A DNA stretch of 64,000 bases from Thiotrichaceae bacterium (GTDB lineage Bacteria > Pseudomonadota > Gammaproteobacteria > Beggiatoales > Beggiatoaceae), in assembly GCA_026991885.1 (NCBI GenBank), contig JALXAQ010000249.1, positions 1 through 64,000 of the forward strand, written 5' to 3'. Position 1 is the first letter of the stretch, and each line of letters opens with the position of its first letter. The position numbers and the translations under genes are program-made. Of this stretch, positions 44,821-52,648 are shown piece after piece. The notes beneath the pieces are model-generated. The model was given only the letters and a program-made list of their open reading frames with translations. It made no database searches and was not told the origin of the DNA.

Positions 44821-45855
44821 TTATTCAACATAAAAATCAATAGCTTGTTCATTAAATACTATTGTACCATCTTGCAAGCGATAGCCGACAGAAATTTGGT
44901 ATCTTCCCGCTGGCAAGGTTCCTTGATACACATTCAGCTTTTGCTCATTGCCTAATGTTTGTTGGACTTGGACGGCGGTGAGTGTATTAAAATAACCGTC
45001 CCAATTTTGCCAACCGCCCGTTTCATCACGCATAAAGATCAATGGCTGCGTGGCACCCATTGGGGTAAACATTGCAACCGTCAATAAATCTGCATTTTGT
45101 CCAATATGGGCGCTATCAGGTTGGAAAGTCGCCGTAATTGTGATCTCATCGCTTTGACTGAAGATAGCGCCATTGCTATAAAGACCGGTTTGGGTCTTGA
45201 TTGATGCTTTAAATTGGGCATTGGTCTCCACAAACTGCGAATTAGCCGTCTCGATGGCGATACCACGACTCATAGTGCCAGAATTGAGAATGTCATCCAC
45301 TTCATCTAAATACTGAGCCTCATACACATAACCTAAGTACTCAATCTGACCCACAAAAGCGCGTAAATGGTTGTAAGAACCATTCATCAGCTTGGTGTAC
45401 ATTCTCTCCAATGCCCTGTTGTTGGTTTCAGCAATAGCATTTTGCAAATCGTCTATGTCCACCTCTTCAATGAGGGCACCCACGTACAGGGCTTCAATTT
45501 GTGAGGTACGACCACGTTCAACTAGGCTATCATATAAACTCTGAATATCCGAGTTAGTAAAATTACCCACCTCCTCAAGAGCTGGATCAGGTAGGTTGTA
45601 CCTATCAAGTAATGATTTAACTTGATCCATATGTTGTTGTTCAGCACTTGAAATGTTGGCAAATATCTGTGTTTGCCAGACTTCATAAAGGGTGATGTAA
45701 ACATCCCTTGCCATTTTTTCTTCTTCGCGCATAAAAGAGAGTGTAGCCGCCTCGGCTTCGGAGATTTGAGTGCCTTGTACAGGTGGGGCACTCCATGCAG
45801 ATGAAGCCAAAATCATAGCGATGGCTATACTGATGGTTTTTTGAGTAAGTTTCAT
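44821..45855 (-). CDS. Exported DUF2202 (ferritin-like) protein
   Basis: A 344-residue protein with signal peptide MKLTQKTISIAIAMILASSA and cleavage near AWSA. The DUF2202 domain (about 35-190) has the ferritin-like metal motifs FMREEEKMARDVY and ISSAEQQHMDQVKSLLDRYN. The C-terminal 140 residues are beta-rich and separate, unlike short DUF2202 proteins. A metal or oxidative role is inferred from the fold only. The EF-hand gene follows on the same strand. Confidence 0.85.
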   Translation of the reverse strand: MKLTQKTISIAIAMILASSAWSAPPVQGTQISEAEAATLSFMREEEKMARDVYITLYEVWQTQIFANISSAEQQHMDQVKSLLDRYNLPDPALEEVGNFTNSDIQSLYDSLVERGRTSQIEALYVGALIEEVDIDDLQNAIAETNNRALERMYTKLMNGSYNHLRAFVGQIEYLGYVYEAQYLDEVDDILNSGTMSRGIAIETANSQFVETNAQFKASIKTQTGLYSNGAIFSQSDEITITATFQPDSAHIGQNADLLTVAMFTPMGATQPLIFMRDETGGWQNWDGYFNTLTAVQVQQTLGNEQKLNVYQGTLPAGRYQISVGYRLQDGTIVFNEQAIDFYVE

Positions 45856-46026
45856 AATAAATATCCTTTATAATAAGATTGTCGCCATTTTGAAGTTGAG
45901 CAGGTGAGTATTAAAACAAAATGTTGTAAACTGTATATGTCTGAAATAGGCTTTTTTGTAATAGAATTTATCTAATCACAACTTGTTTACATTAGCTTAC
46001 AAAAAAGGAAAGGAAAAGGAGCAACC

Positions 46027-47349
46027 ATGTGTAAAAAAGCACTATTATGCTTGGTAGCCATAGTGTTACCATTGGAATTACAGGCCAAAATTGATTTAGT
46101 CACTTTACCCGTGCGTGATCAGGTACACTTGACTATTTACAATGCGGCTGATTTAACGCTGGTGCAGGAACAACGCACTTTAACCCTCAAACAAGGTATC
46201 AATCGCTTAGAATTTGGTTGGGCTGATACTTTGATTGATCCGACATCGGTTTATTTGGATGCACCACAACATGCGGGAAAAGTCAATTTATTGGAAGTGG
46301 CTTATCCGCCTAATGTCAAAGGGAGCGCCATTTGGACAATTGAATCACAAGTAGCGGGGGCAGTGCCCGTCGATATTAGCTTTTTTACCTCAGGGCTCTC
46401 TTGGCGGGCTTTTTATATGTGTACTTTGTCAACCGATGAAAAAACGATGCGCTTGCAAAACTATGTGCGTGTTGATAACCGCAGCGGAGAAGATTATCTC
46501 AATGCTGAAACGCGAGTGGTGGTTGGTAAAATCCATTTACTTGATAAAATTGCCGAATTAGCCCAACGCCATCCACCTTATGGTATGCCGATCAATATTA
46601 TGCCACCAATGGAAGAATATGCTTTAGAAGATGCAGAAATGAGAGGGTTATTCTCGACAGGCGCACCCAGAATGTTTAAAGCAGCCCCCAAGAAAATCAT
46701 CAAAGAAGGTTTATCCGAATATTTCCTCTATAGCATTGAGGGTACCGAATCGATTCGGAATGGTTGGGGTAAACGTTTGATTTCTTTAGATGTGGAAAAA
46801 ATGCCAGTGCGTGCCCTCTATCGTTATGATGAACATCGTTATGGAAAACAAGCGCAACGCTTATTATTTTTCAAAAATGATAAAGCACATCACTTAGGTG
46901 AAACGCCTTTACCTGATGGCAAAGTGATGATTTACCGGCAATTGGCTGATAAACATTTAAGCTATGTTGCTGCCACAAATACTCAATATATTCCCGTTGA
47001 ACAGGAAGTTGAGCTGGATTTGGGCGCGGCAAGATATATTAAAGTGGAGCCGGTTTTAATGGATTCTCGAACAGAAAATTATGTTTTTGACTTCAAAGGC
47101 AATATTTCGGGACATGATCGCGTTCAAACTTGGCAATTGAAATTGGAAAATAACCGCGATTTGCCGGTAGAGATAGAAATTTTCCAACACTTTCAGCATC
47201 CGCACTGGACAATCCAGTCAGGCACTTATGAAAAAGTCGATCTAGACACGATAAAATATCGTCTGACTTTGCCAGCGCGTACTAAAGAATATCTGCTGAC
47301 TTATACGCTCACCTTGTTTGAGGGTGAACGTCGGAGGAATTCACGATGA
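46027..47349 (+). CDS. Exported DUF4139-like protein, first of a tandem pair
   Basis: A 440-residue protein with a signal peptide (about 1-19, ending LELQAK). The pattern VYNAADLTLVQEQRTLTLKQ, near YPPNVKGSAI, and the beta-rich C-terminal part resemble DUF4139 proteins. An AAGGAAAAGGAGCAACC ribosome-binding site precedes the ATG. The stop overlaps the next start as ATGA, so the pair is an operon. An envelope role is inferred from export only. Confidence 0.75.
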   Translation: MCKKALLCLVAIVLPLELQAKIDLVTLPVRDQVHLTIYNAADLTLVQEQRTLTLKQGINRLEFGWADTLIDPTSVYLDAPQHAGKVNLLEVAYPPNVKGSAIWTIESQVAGAVPVDISFFTSGLSWRAFYMCTLSTDEKTMRLQNYVRVDNRSGEDYLNAETRVVVGKIHLLDKIAELAQRHPPYGMPINIMPPMEEYALEDAEMRGLFSTGAPRMFKAAPKKIIKEGLSEYFLYSIEGTESIRNGWGKRLISLDVEKMPVRALYRYDEHRYGKQAQRLLFFKNDKAHHLGETPLPDGKVMIYRQLADKHLSYVAATNTQYIPVEQEVELDLGAARYIKVEPVLMDSRTENYVFDFKGNISGHDRVQTWQLKLENNRDLPVEIEIFQHFQHPHWTIQSGTYEKVDLDTIKYRLTLPARTKEYLLTYTLTLFEGERRRNSR

Positions 47350-48476
47350 AATTGACGACTTACTTCATTTTTATGACGGTTTTCAGTCTTTTACTCATTG
47401 AAAACAGTTGGGCACGTATTAAATTAGTAGCGTTACCAGAACGCGAAGCAACCGTGGTACGCTTAGACAATCCCAATGCGACACTGCTTGAAGAGGAGCG
47501 CGTGTTGACTTTACAAAAAGGCCTGAATCAAGTTGACTTTTCTTGGAAAGGGGTAGAAATTCGACCGGATTCAATCCGCTTGACTGTGCTAAATCAATCG
47601 CAAGCGGTGACAGTGCTCAGCGTCAGTTATCCGCCCAATGAACAAGCCTTAGTTTGGGAATTTGCTAGCCCCATCGGGCAACAAGTGCGCGTCAGAATTA
47701 GTTATCTGCTCAACAAGATTGATCGTTTAATCACCTACAAAGCGGTGGTGCGAAAAGATGAATCTAATTTAGATTTAAGCTCATTTTTAGTCTTGAGAAA
47801 TTTCTCAGGGGAAAATTTACCCGCCAGCCGCTTTCAACTAGATTATGGCGAAACCTTTGAAAGTGCTGTTTTAAGCGGAGAAACTAAGCGGATGCAATTT
47901 TTTACCGCCAAAAAGTTGCCTATCAAAAAACGCTTTACCTTTGACGCGGCTCAATTACCTTGGGATCCTAAACAAGTTGGCGACAATGTCGGTATTCCGG
48001 TTCATTATGAATTAGAAAATACGACCGATAACGGCTTAGGCAAACATGCCTTATGGGATGGCAAAGCCCGTTTATATAGTGAAGATGGACAGGGCAGTAC
48101 GCTTTTTTTGGGTGAAGATAAGGCCAAATTCACGCCCGTCGGACAACCACTTAAATTAATCATTGGCGATAGCCGCGATGTGGTTGTCACGCAACGTCAA
48201 ATGAGCCAACAGCGTTTGAATGAACGCCGCAACGCTAAGCGAAATCGAGTGGTACTTTATGATACTGAAGAAACCATGCGGGTAGAAATCGAAAATTTCA
48301 AAGAGCAAGCGGTGTTTGTCACTCTCAAAGAGCCGATGCCTGAAGAGTGGGTTATGAAAAAAGCATCTCATTCCTATGAACGGGAACATAATCGAGAAAT
48401 TCACTTTGATATTGCTGTGCCTGCTAAGGATAAAGTGGTGGTGATTTATAGTTATTATCGGCGTAATATACGTTAG
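47346..48476 (+). CDS. Exported DUF4139-like protein, second of a tandem pair
   Basis: A 376-residue paralogue of the preceding protein. It shares the start (signal peptide then IKLVALPEREATVVRLDN), the strand set LEEERVLTLQKGLNQVDFSW, and SVSYPPNEQAL. It lacks about 60 residues found in the middle of the first protein, including its Met/Pro-rich segment. They likely act together or diverged after duplication. The TAG stop borders a palindromic repeat at 48476. Confidence 0.75.
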   Translation: MKLTTYFIFMTVFSLLLIENSWARIKLVALPEREATVVRLDNPNATLLEEERVLTLQKGLNQVDFSWKGVEIRPDSIRLTVLNQSQAVTVLSVSYPPNEQALVWEFASPIGQQVRVRISYLLNKIDRLITYKAVVRKDESNLDLSSFLVLRNFSGENLPASRFQLDYGETFESAVLSGETKRMQFFTAKKLPIKKRFTFDAAQLPWDPKQVGDNVGIPVHYELENTTDNGLGKHALWDGKARLYSEDGQGSTLFLGEDKAKFTPVGQPLKLIIGDSRDVVVTQRQMSQQRLNERRNAKRNRVVLYDTEETMRVEIENFKEQAVFVTLKEPMPEEWVMKKASHSYEREHNREIHFDIAVPAKDKVVVIYSYYRRNIR

Positions 48477-48498
48477 GAGTCCAAGATTTATCTTGGAC
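48476..48498. repeat. Palindromic repeat, GTCCAAGATTTATCTTGGAC type
   Basis: GGAGTCCAAGATTTATCTTG then GAC, touching the stop of the second DUF4139-like gene. Confidence 0.85.
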
Positions 48499-48508
48499 AC
48501 CTGATTGA

Positions 48509-48604
48509 AATTTTCAAGTCATTGATTTATTTGCGGGTTGTGGCGGCTTATCGCTTGGATTTGAAGCGGTCGGATTTAAAACCCTTATCAAATGCCGATA
48601 CTAA
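48509..48604 (+). pseudogene. N-terminal relic of a DNA (cytosine-5) methyltransferase
   Basis: The frame reads NFQVIDLFAGCGGLSLGFEA and ends TLIKCRY before TAA. This is the first conserved motif of cytosine-5 methyltransferases (S-adenosylmethionine-binding FAGxGG), with nothing of the catalytic domain and with AAT where a start codon would be. Only about 31 residues remain. Confidence 0.65.
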
Positions 48605-48714
48605 ATCATTCAATCAAATCAGGTAGCATTATTCATATTGGCTCTGTGGGCAACTCGTGCGGTGGATTCACAACGGATTTGGTTGCGGATTAATGACTTT
48701 CAATGAGATATAAT

Positions 48715-49077
48715 ATGGCAACACAAAAACTGACACTTAATCTACCAGAAGAAATTTTTTACCACTTGGCTCGAATAGCTGAATTGACTCATCAAACGAT
48801 TGAATCATTGACCGTTCAGAGCATCAAAAGTAACTTGCCACCGACGGTGGAAAACGCCCCCTTGGAAATGCAAGCCAGTTTACAAGCAATGCAGACACAT
48901 TTAACATTGCTAGAGCGCAACCAAGAAACGGAGTCAATGAGCCATCGTCAAGAACTGAGAAAGTTAGGACAAGCCGCTGATCAGTTAATGTTGAAAAAGG
49001 CTTATGCTTGGGCAATTTTACGTTGGCGCGGTTATCGGATACCCGCCCTAGATGAATTAGGCTCATTACCCATTTGA
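48715..49077 (+). CDS. Hypothetical protein, possible antitoxin-like family
   Basis: A 120-residue protein beginning MATQKLTLNLPEEIFYHLAR, which looks like a short ribbon-helix-helix or helical DNA-binding start, then a helical middle (LEMQASLQAMQTHLTLLE) and a conserved end (ADQLMLKKAYAWAILRWRGY). I recall similar proteins in filamentous sulfur bacteria and cyanobacteria, sometimes before an HNH or PIN gene; no such partner is here. ATG 48715 is chosen over 48703, which lacks a ribosome-binding site. Confidence 0.6.
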   Translation: MATQKLTLNLPEEIFYHLARIAELTHQTIESLTVQSIKSNLPPTVENAPLEMQASLQAMQTHLTLLERNQETESMSHRQELRKLGQAADQLMLKKAYAWAILRWRGYRIPALDELGSLPI

Positions 49078-49138
49078 ACTTCAAGCCTTGGGATAAATCC
49101 CAAGGCTAACAGCGGTAGGAACCTAAAGGTGACTAAAT

Positions 49139-50584
49139 TCAGTTAGCAAGCGTAGGGTGCGTCCTACGCACCATCTCTCCAGGAACCATCGTTATGGAAC
49201 GCCCACCATTAAGATTTCTCCGTCGAAACTGCGACATCAAGACTGTGCGTGGGACGCACCCTACGCTAACAGGGCAACCATAAAGGATTGCCTTCCGAGG
49301 CAAAAGTTTTCGCCTCGGAAACATAAAATGCGCTCCTTTGTAGGGGCAATCCCTTGTGGTTGCCCTTAACGGCGATGGCATTGACCCGACGCTTGCTAAC
49401 GGCTCATCTGTCGGTGAGGGTTTAGAGTCATCATTCTTCTTATTGTCTTCTGCTTGTGAGCGGTTGTCAGAATTTTCTGACTGTTTATCATCTATCTCTT
49501 CACCCTGTGTTGAGCCATTTTCGGTTTTGACAGAATCACTTGTGACAGCTAACGGCTCATCTGTCGGTGAGGGTTTAGAGTCATCATTCTCCTTATTGTC
49601 TTCTGCTTGTGAGCGATTATCATCTATCTCTTCACCCTGTGTTGAGCCATTTTCATTTTTTCCATGTGGCGGTTTATCTATATCAGATGGATGAGACTCT
49701 TGTCCCTCTTTATCCGTTGAGCCATTATCAGGTTTTGTTGTCTCCACCTCGCTTGAATTTGGAACTGGCGTATTTGATTGCGGACTCGGCTTGTTTTCCA
49801 ACTTGTTTTCCAAAGTGCTTGGTTCGTTTTCCAAGTTCGTATTGTTCTCCAAGTCGATAAACATCAAGGAAAATATTCCCGCTAAGGCTAGAACTATTAA
49901 TGCTGCTATGGGCGTTTTTCTCGGCATTTTTTTTTGAGTCGCCGAGGTTCGCCAACCTGTAGATTTCTCAAGTGAGCATAAAGCCCTCCATACCTTTGCC
50001 AGTTTCTCAGGCGATTTAATACCCGTTACTACCACTAATTTTTCTTGTTGTTGGGGTAGCTTCGTCTTGCGTAAAGTCTCGGCTAGATCAGACAACAACA
50101 ACGTCGAAGTATTGCCTATCAGACACTCATTTTTTGGTTGCCCATCGCCAATGCCGTTGACTTTGTCAGAAAATAACTCACAAAAATCATCGTACTTAAC
50201 ACGGAATCCAAGCTTCTCATCGTCAGTAATGATTTGCTCAAGTTTCTTGCGGATGCTTTTTTCATCCTCTAAAAATCGAACAGCGATACCACGTAATTCT
50301 TGCTCTTTATCTTCATCAAAAATAAAAGCAAGAGAATTTCTGATAACACGGTTCTGAAAATCTTTTCGATTTGACTGTAGCCCAGTTATCAGTAGACACA
50401 AGCCCTCTTCAGTACGCGCTATCAGTAATGAAAAAGGCTCATATTCTGTGTCCAAGAACTCATTTAGAGGCAATATAAACTTAGCATCGTCTTGCTGCTG
50501 TTCGTCGGGAGTGATTTTTTTCCATTGGTAATCATAATTATGGGAAACCCCACGACTTTGCACGTAAAATGACTTAAATGGCAT
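49139..50584 (-). CDS. Membrane-anchored partner of the GTPase operon
   Basis: A 481-residue protein of unknown family. Residues about 1-225 are a soluble alpha/beta region (LLIARTEEGLCLLITGLQSN, IRKKLEQIITDDEKLG). A transmembrane helix lies at about 228-246 (IAALIVLALAGIFSLMFI), then a long low-complexity acidic/Asn-Ser-rich tail with a duplicated block (NGSTQGEEIDD, NDDSKPSPTDEPLA twice). The last about 75 residues come from mobile repeats (RATTRDCPYKGAHF, RRTHPT), so the natural C-terminus was probably lost or extended. It is last in the operon, 121 bases after the second small GTPase. Confidence 0.65.
   Translation of the reverse strand: MPFKSFYVQSRGVSHNYDYQWKKITPDEQQQDDAKFILPLNEFLDTEYEPFSLLIARTEEGLCLLITGLQSNRKDFQNRVIRNSLAFIFDEDKEQELRGIAVRFLEDEKSIRKKLEQIITDDEKLGFRVKYDDFCELFSDKVNGIGDGQPKNECLIGNTSTLLLSDLAETLRKTKLPQQQEKLVVVTGIKSPEKLAKVWRALCSLEKSTGWRTSATQKKMPRKTPIAALIVLALAGIFSLMFIDLENNTNLENEPSTLENKLENKPSPQSNTPVPNSSEVETTKPDNGSTDKEGQESHPSDIDKPPHGKNENGSTQGEEIDDNRSQAEDNKENDDSKPSPTDEPLAVTSDSVKTENGSTQGEEIDDKQSENSDNRSQAEDNKKNDDSKPSPTDEPLASVGSMPSPLRATTRDCPYKGAHFMFPRRKLLPRKAILYGCPVSVGCVPRTVLMSQFRRRNLNGGRSITMVPGEMVRRTHPTLAN
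49152..49369. repeat. GGTGCGTCC hairpins and a GGGCAACC MITE-like copy
   Basis: GTAGGGTGCGTCCTACGCAC at 49152 is inverted at 49243-49265; a GGGCAACCATAAAGGATTGC/GGTTGCCC element lies at 49268-49369. Both are read as the C-terminal codons of the GTPase-partner gene on the minus strand. Confidence 0.85.
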
Positions 50585-50705
50585 AACAAATAGTCTCCCT
50601 GCTAATGCACATTAAACAATAGATGGTGTTATTTTTTAAATTTATGATTTTATTGGATATAAAAAATCATTTATCCAATAAAATCACGCGCGTTTGAATC
50701 CATAG

Positions 50706-51650
50706 TTATTGGATCAATTGAAAACCATGCCCAGAACTCTTACAATCATCTGCCAGCGTTACCAGTGCTTTCTTAAAATCCTTATCGAAATCAAATCCGA
50801 TTTTCTCGAAAATATGCGTAAACCAGCTACGATTATCTAAATGTCGTTCCAACAAAAAACGGAGCAGATGGCGCAATGGTTGGTCAACATCTTTCGGCGC
50901 ATACGGATCATGCCGTTTCTTTTTGCTAAACATAAAGGAAGGAGCACTAGCATCAACCTCAATATGGCTGAAAAACACATTGCCAACTGTTTGCACTGGT
51001 GTCACAGCCACGGCGATTTTGTCGGACAATGTGTCAAAATATCTCAGAGACAGTTTATATTCTTCTTTTATGCGTTTAAGCAAATCCTCAGCGCGATTTT
51101 TTGAGCCCTCTTGTAAGTAGGTTTCACATTTGACGGGCACGAAGAGGACCAATTTGGGCTCTTCTAATTCTTGAAAAGCCTTTTTAAAGAAATCATTGAG
51201 ACGAGTTGGTTTATTGATATCTTCATTATAAGATATCCCACCCTCGGCTTCCATTAATGCCGCCGCATCTATGGCAACAATGATGACTTCACTCGTTTTG
51301 AGATACTCCTTGACTTGTTCGAGTTTACCAGGTTCTACTAACCAACCGCCGGGGTAATCTTTAAAAATAAGCTTTAATTCAGGTGTTTTTGCAGTGCGCC
51401 CCAATTCAAAGATAAACTCTTTCTCATCCGCAGTGCTCGCTACCCCCCCTGTCGCTTCAAATTTCTCCTGTAAGCATTTCAAGGCTTCCAGTTGCCTGTT
51501 GATGATGGCAGAACTTTCTAGCTCAGGGGTCAATTGCAAGGCATGTTCTATCCCCAGGTTAGCATGTTCAAAGAGGTAATACATCGAAGTCAACAGGCTG
51601 GTTTTACCAACGCCCGTTGGACCTAACAGGGTAATACGATATTCTTGCAT
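50706..51650 (-). CDS. Small GTPase-like protein B
   Basis: A 314-residue P-loop protein. Walker A/G1 is GPTGVGKTS at residues 10-18; the G3-like motif is DYPGG; a G4-like VPVKCE replaces the usual NKxD. The first 35 residues are almost identical to the upstream paralogue at 51664. ATG 51650 after AGGAGAAAACACATT is chosen over an earlier frame start. No membrane segment. It is separated from its paralogue by 13 bases. Function is unknown; it may act with the dynamin-like GTPase upstream. Confidence 0.82.
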   Translation of the reverse strand: MQEYRITLLGPTGVGKTSLLTSMYYLFEHANLGIEHALQLTPELESSAIINRQLEALKCLQEKFEATGGVASTADEKEFIFELGRTAKTPELKLIFKDYPGGWLVEPGKLEQVKEYLKTSEVIIVAIDAAALMEAEGGISYNEDINKPTRLNDFFKKAFQELEEPKLVLFVPVKCETYLQEGSKNRAEDLLKRIKEEYKLSLRYFDTLSDKIAVAVTPVQTVGNVFFSHIEVDASAPSFMFSKKKRHDPYAPKDVDQPLRHLLRFLLERHLDNRSWFTHIFEKIGFDFDKDFKKALVTLADDCKSSGHGFQLIQ

Positions 51651-51663
51651 AATGTGTTTTCTC

Positions 51664-52635
51664 CTAAGTGAGTAAATCATAGCCTTGTAAAAGATAAAAC
51701 CCGTTACCCCGCTCCTTCCTACCCGATGACAATACCCGAATCGCATCCTCAAAATCTTGATCGAAACGAAATAGGGCGTTATTGAAACGATGCCACCAGC
51801 TACGAGCTTCTAAATGTTGTTTTAACAGAAAACGGAGCAGATAGCGCAAGGGTTGTTCAACATCTTTCGGGTTGTACAGAGCATTGCGTGTCTTTTTAGC
51901 GAACTTAAAATGAGGCTGACCATTTTGCTCAATCTCAATATGGCTGAAAAAAACATTTCCCACCGTTTGAACGGGTGTCACAACAACAGCTAATTGGCTG
52001 CGTAATGGCTCTGTCTGAAAATAATTCAGAGACGCTTTATATTTTTCTTCTACGGATTTTCGCAGCGCTTCGCTACGATTTTCTGGTTCATCCTGCAAGT
52101 ACGTTTCACACTTGACAGGCACCAATAGAATTAACTTAGGGCCGCTTAATCCTTCTTTAAAAGCATTTTTAAAGAAATCATAGATAGTCTCTGGCTTATT
52201 TACATGATCGTTGAAAGAAATACCACTTTCTTTTTCCATTAACGCAGCGGCATCCATAGCAACAATGATGACTTCACTTGTCTTGATATACTCTAAAACT
52301 TGATTGAGTTTATCAATTTGACTTAGGTAGCCACCAGGATAATCTCTAAAAATCAACCTCAATTCCGGTTTTTTGGCGACTCGCCCTAATTCAAAAATAA
52401 AATCTCTTGACTCTGCTGTACCAGTGATTCCCCCTGTCGCTTCAAAATTATCCTGTAAGGTTTTCAACTTTTCCAGTTGCCTGTTGATGATGGCAGAACT
52501 TTCCAGCTCTGGGGTCAATTGCAATGCCTTTTCTATTCCGAGGTTTGCATGTTCAAAAAGGTAATACATCGAAGTCAACAGGCTCGTTTTACCAACGCCC
52601 GTTGGACCTAATAGGGTAATGCGATATTCTTGCAT
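51664..52635 (-). CDS. Small GTPase-like protein A
   Basis: A 323-residue P-loop protein with GPTGVGKTS (10-18), IFRDYPGGYL (G3) and VPVKCETYL (G4 position). It has an unusually long stretch between G1 and G3 with LTPELESSAIINRQLE, and a C-terminal helical region ending KERGNGFYLLQGYD. The start follows a weak ribosome-binding site 13 bases after the dynamin-like gene. It is the older-looking or sister copy of protein B; overall similarity is high along the whole length, which indicates tandem duplication. Confidence 0.82.
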   Translation of the reverse strand: MQEYRITLLGPTGVGKTSLLTSMYYLFEHANLGIEKALQLTPELESSAIINRQLEKLKTLQDNFEATGGITGTAESRDFIFELGRVAKKPELRLIFRDYPGGYLSQIDKLNQVLEYIKTSEVIIVAMDAAALMEKESGISFNDHVNKPETIYDFFKNAFKEGLSGPKLILLVPVKCETYLQDEPENRSEALRKSVEEKYKASLNYFQTEPLRSQLAVVVTPVQTVGNVFFSHIEIEQNGQPHFKFAKKTRNALYNPKDVEQPLRYLLRFLLKQHLEARSWWHRFNNALFRFDQDFEDAIRVLSSGRKERGNGFYLLQGYDLLT

Positions 52636-52648
52636 AAATGCGTTTATC

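Noticed and set aside
49356-49860. Plus-strand ORFs (112 and 83 codons) facing the GTPase-partner gene
   Set aside because: They mirror the low-complexity acidic repeat tail; they have no start signal or protein-like composition.
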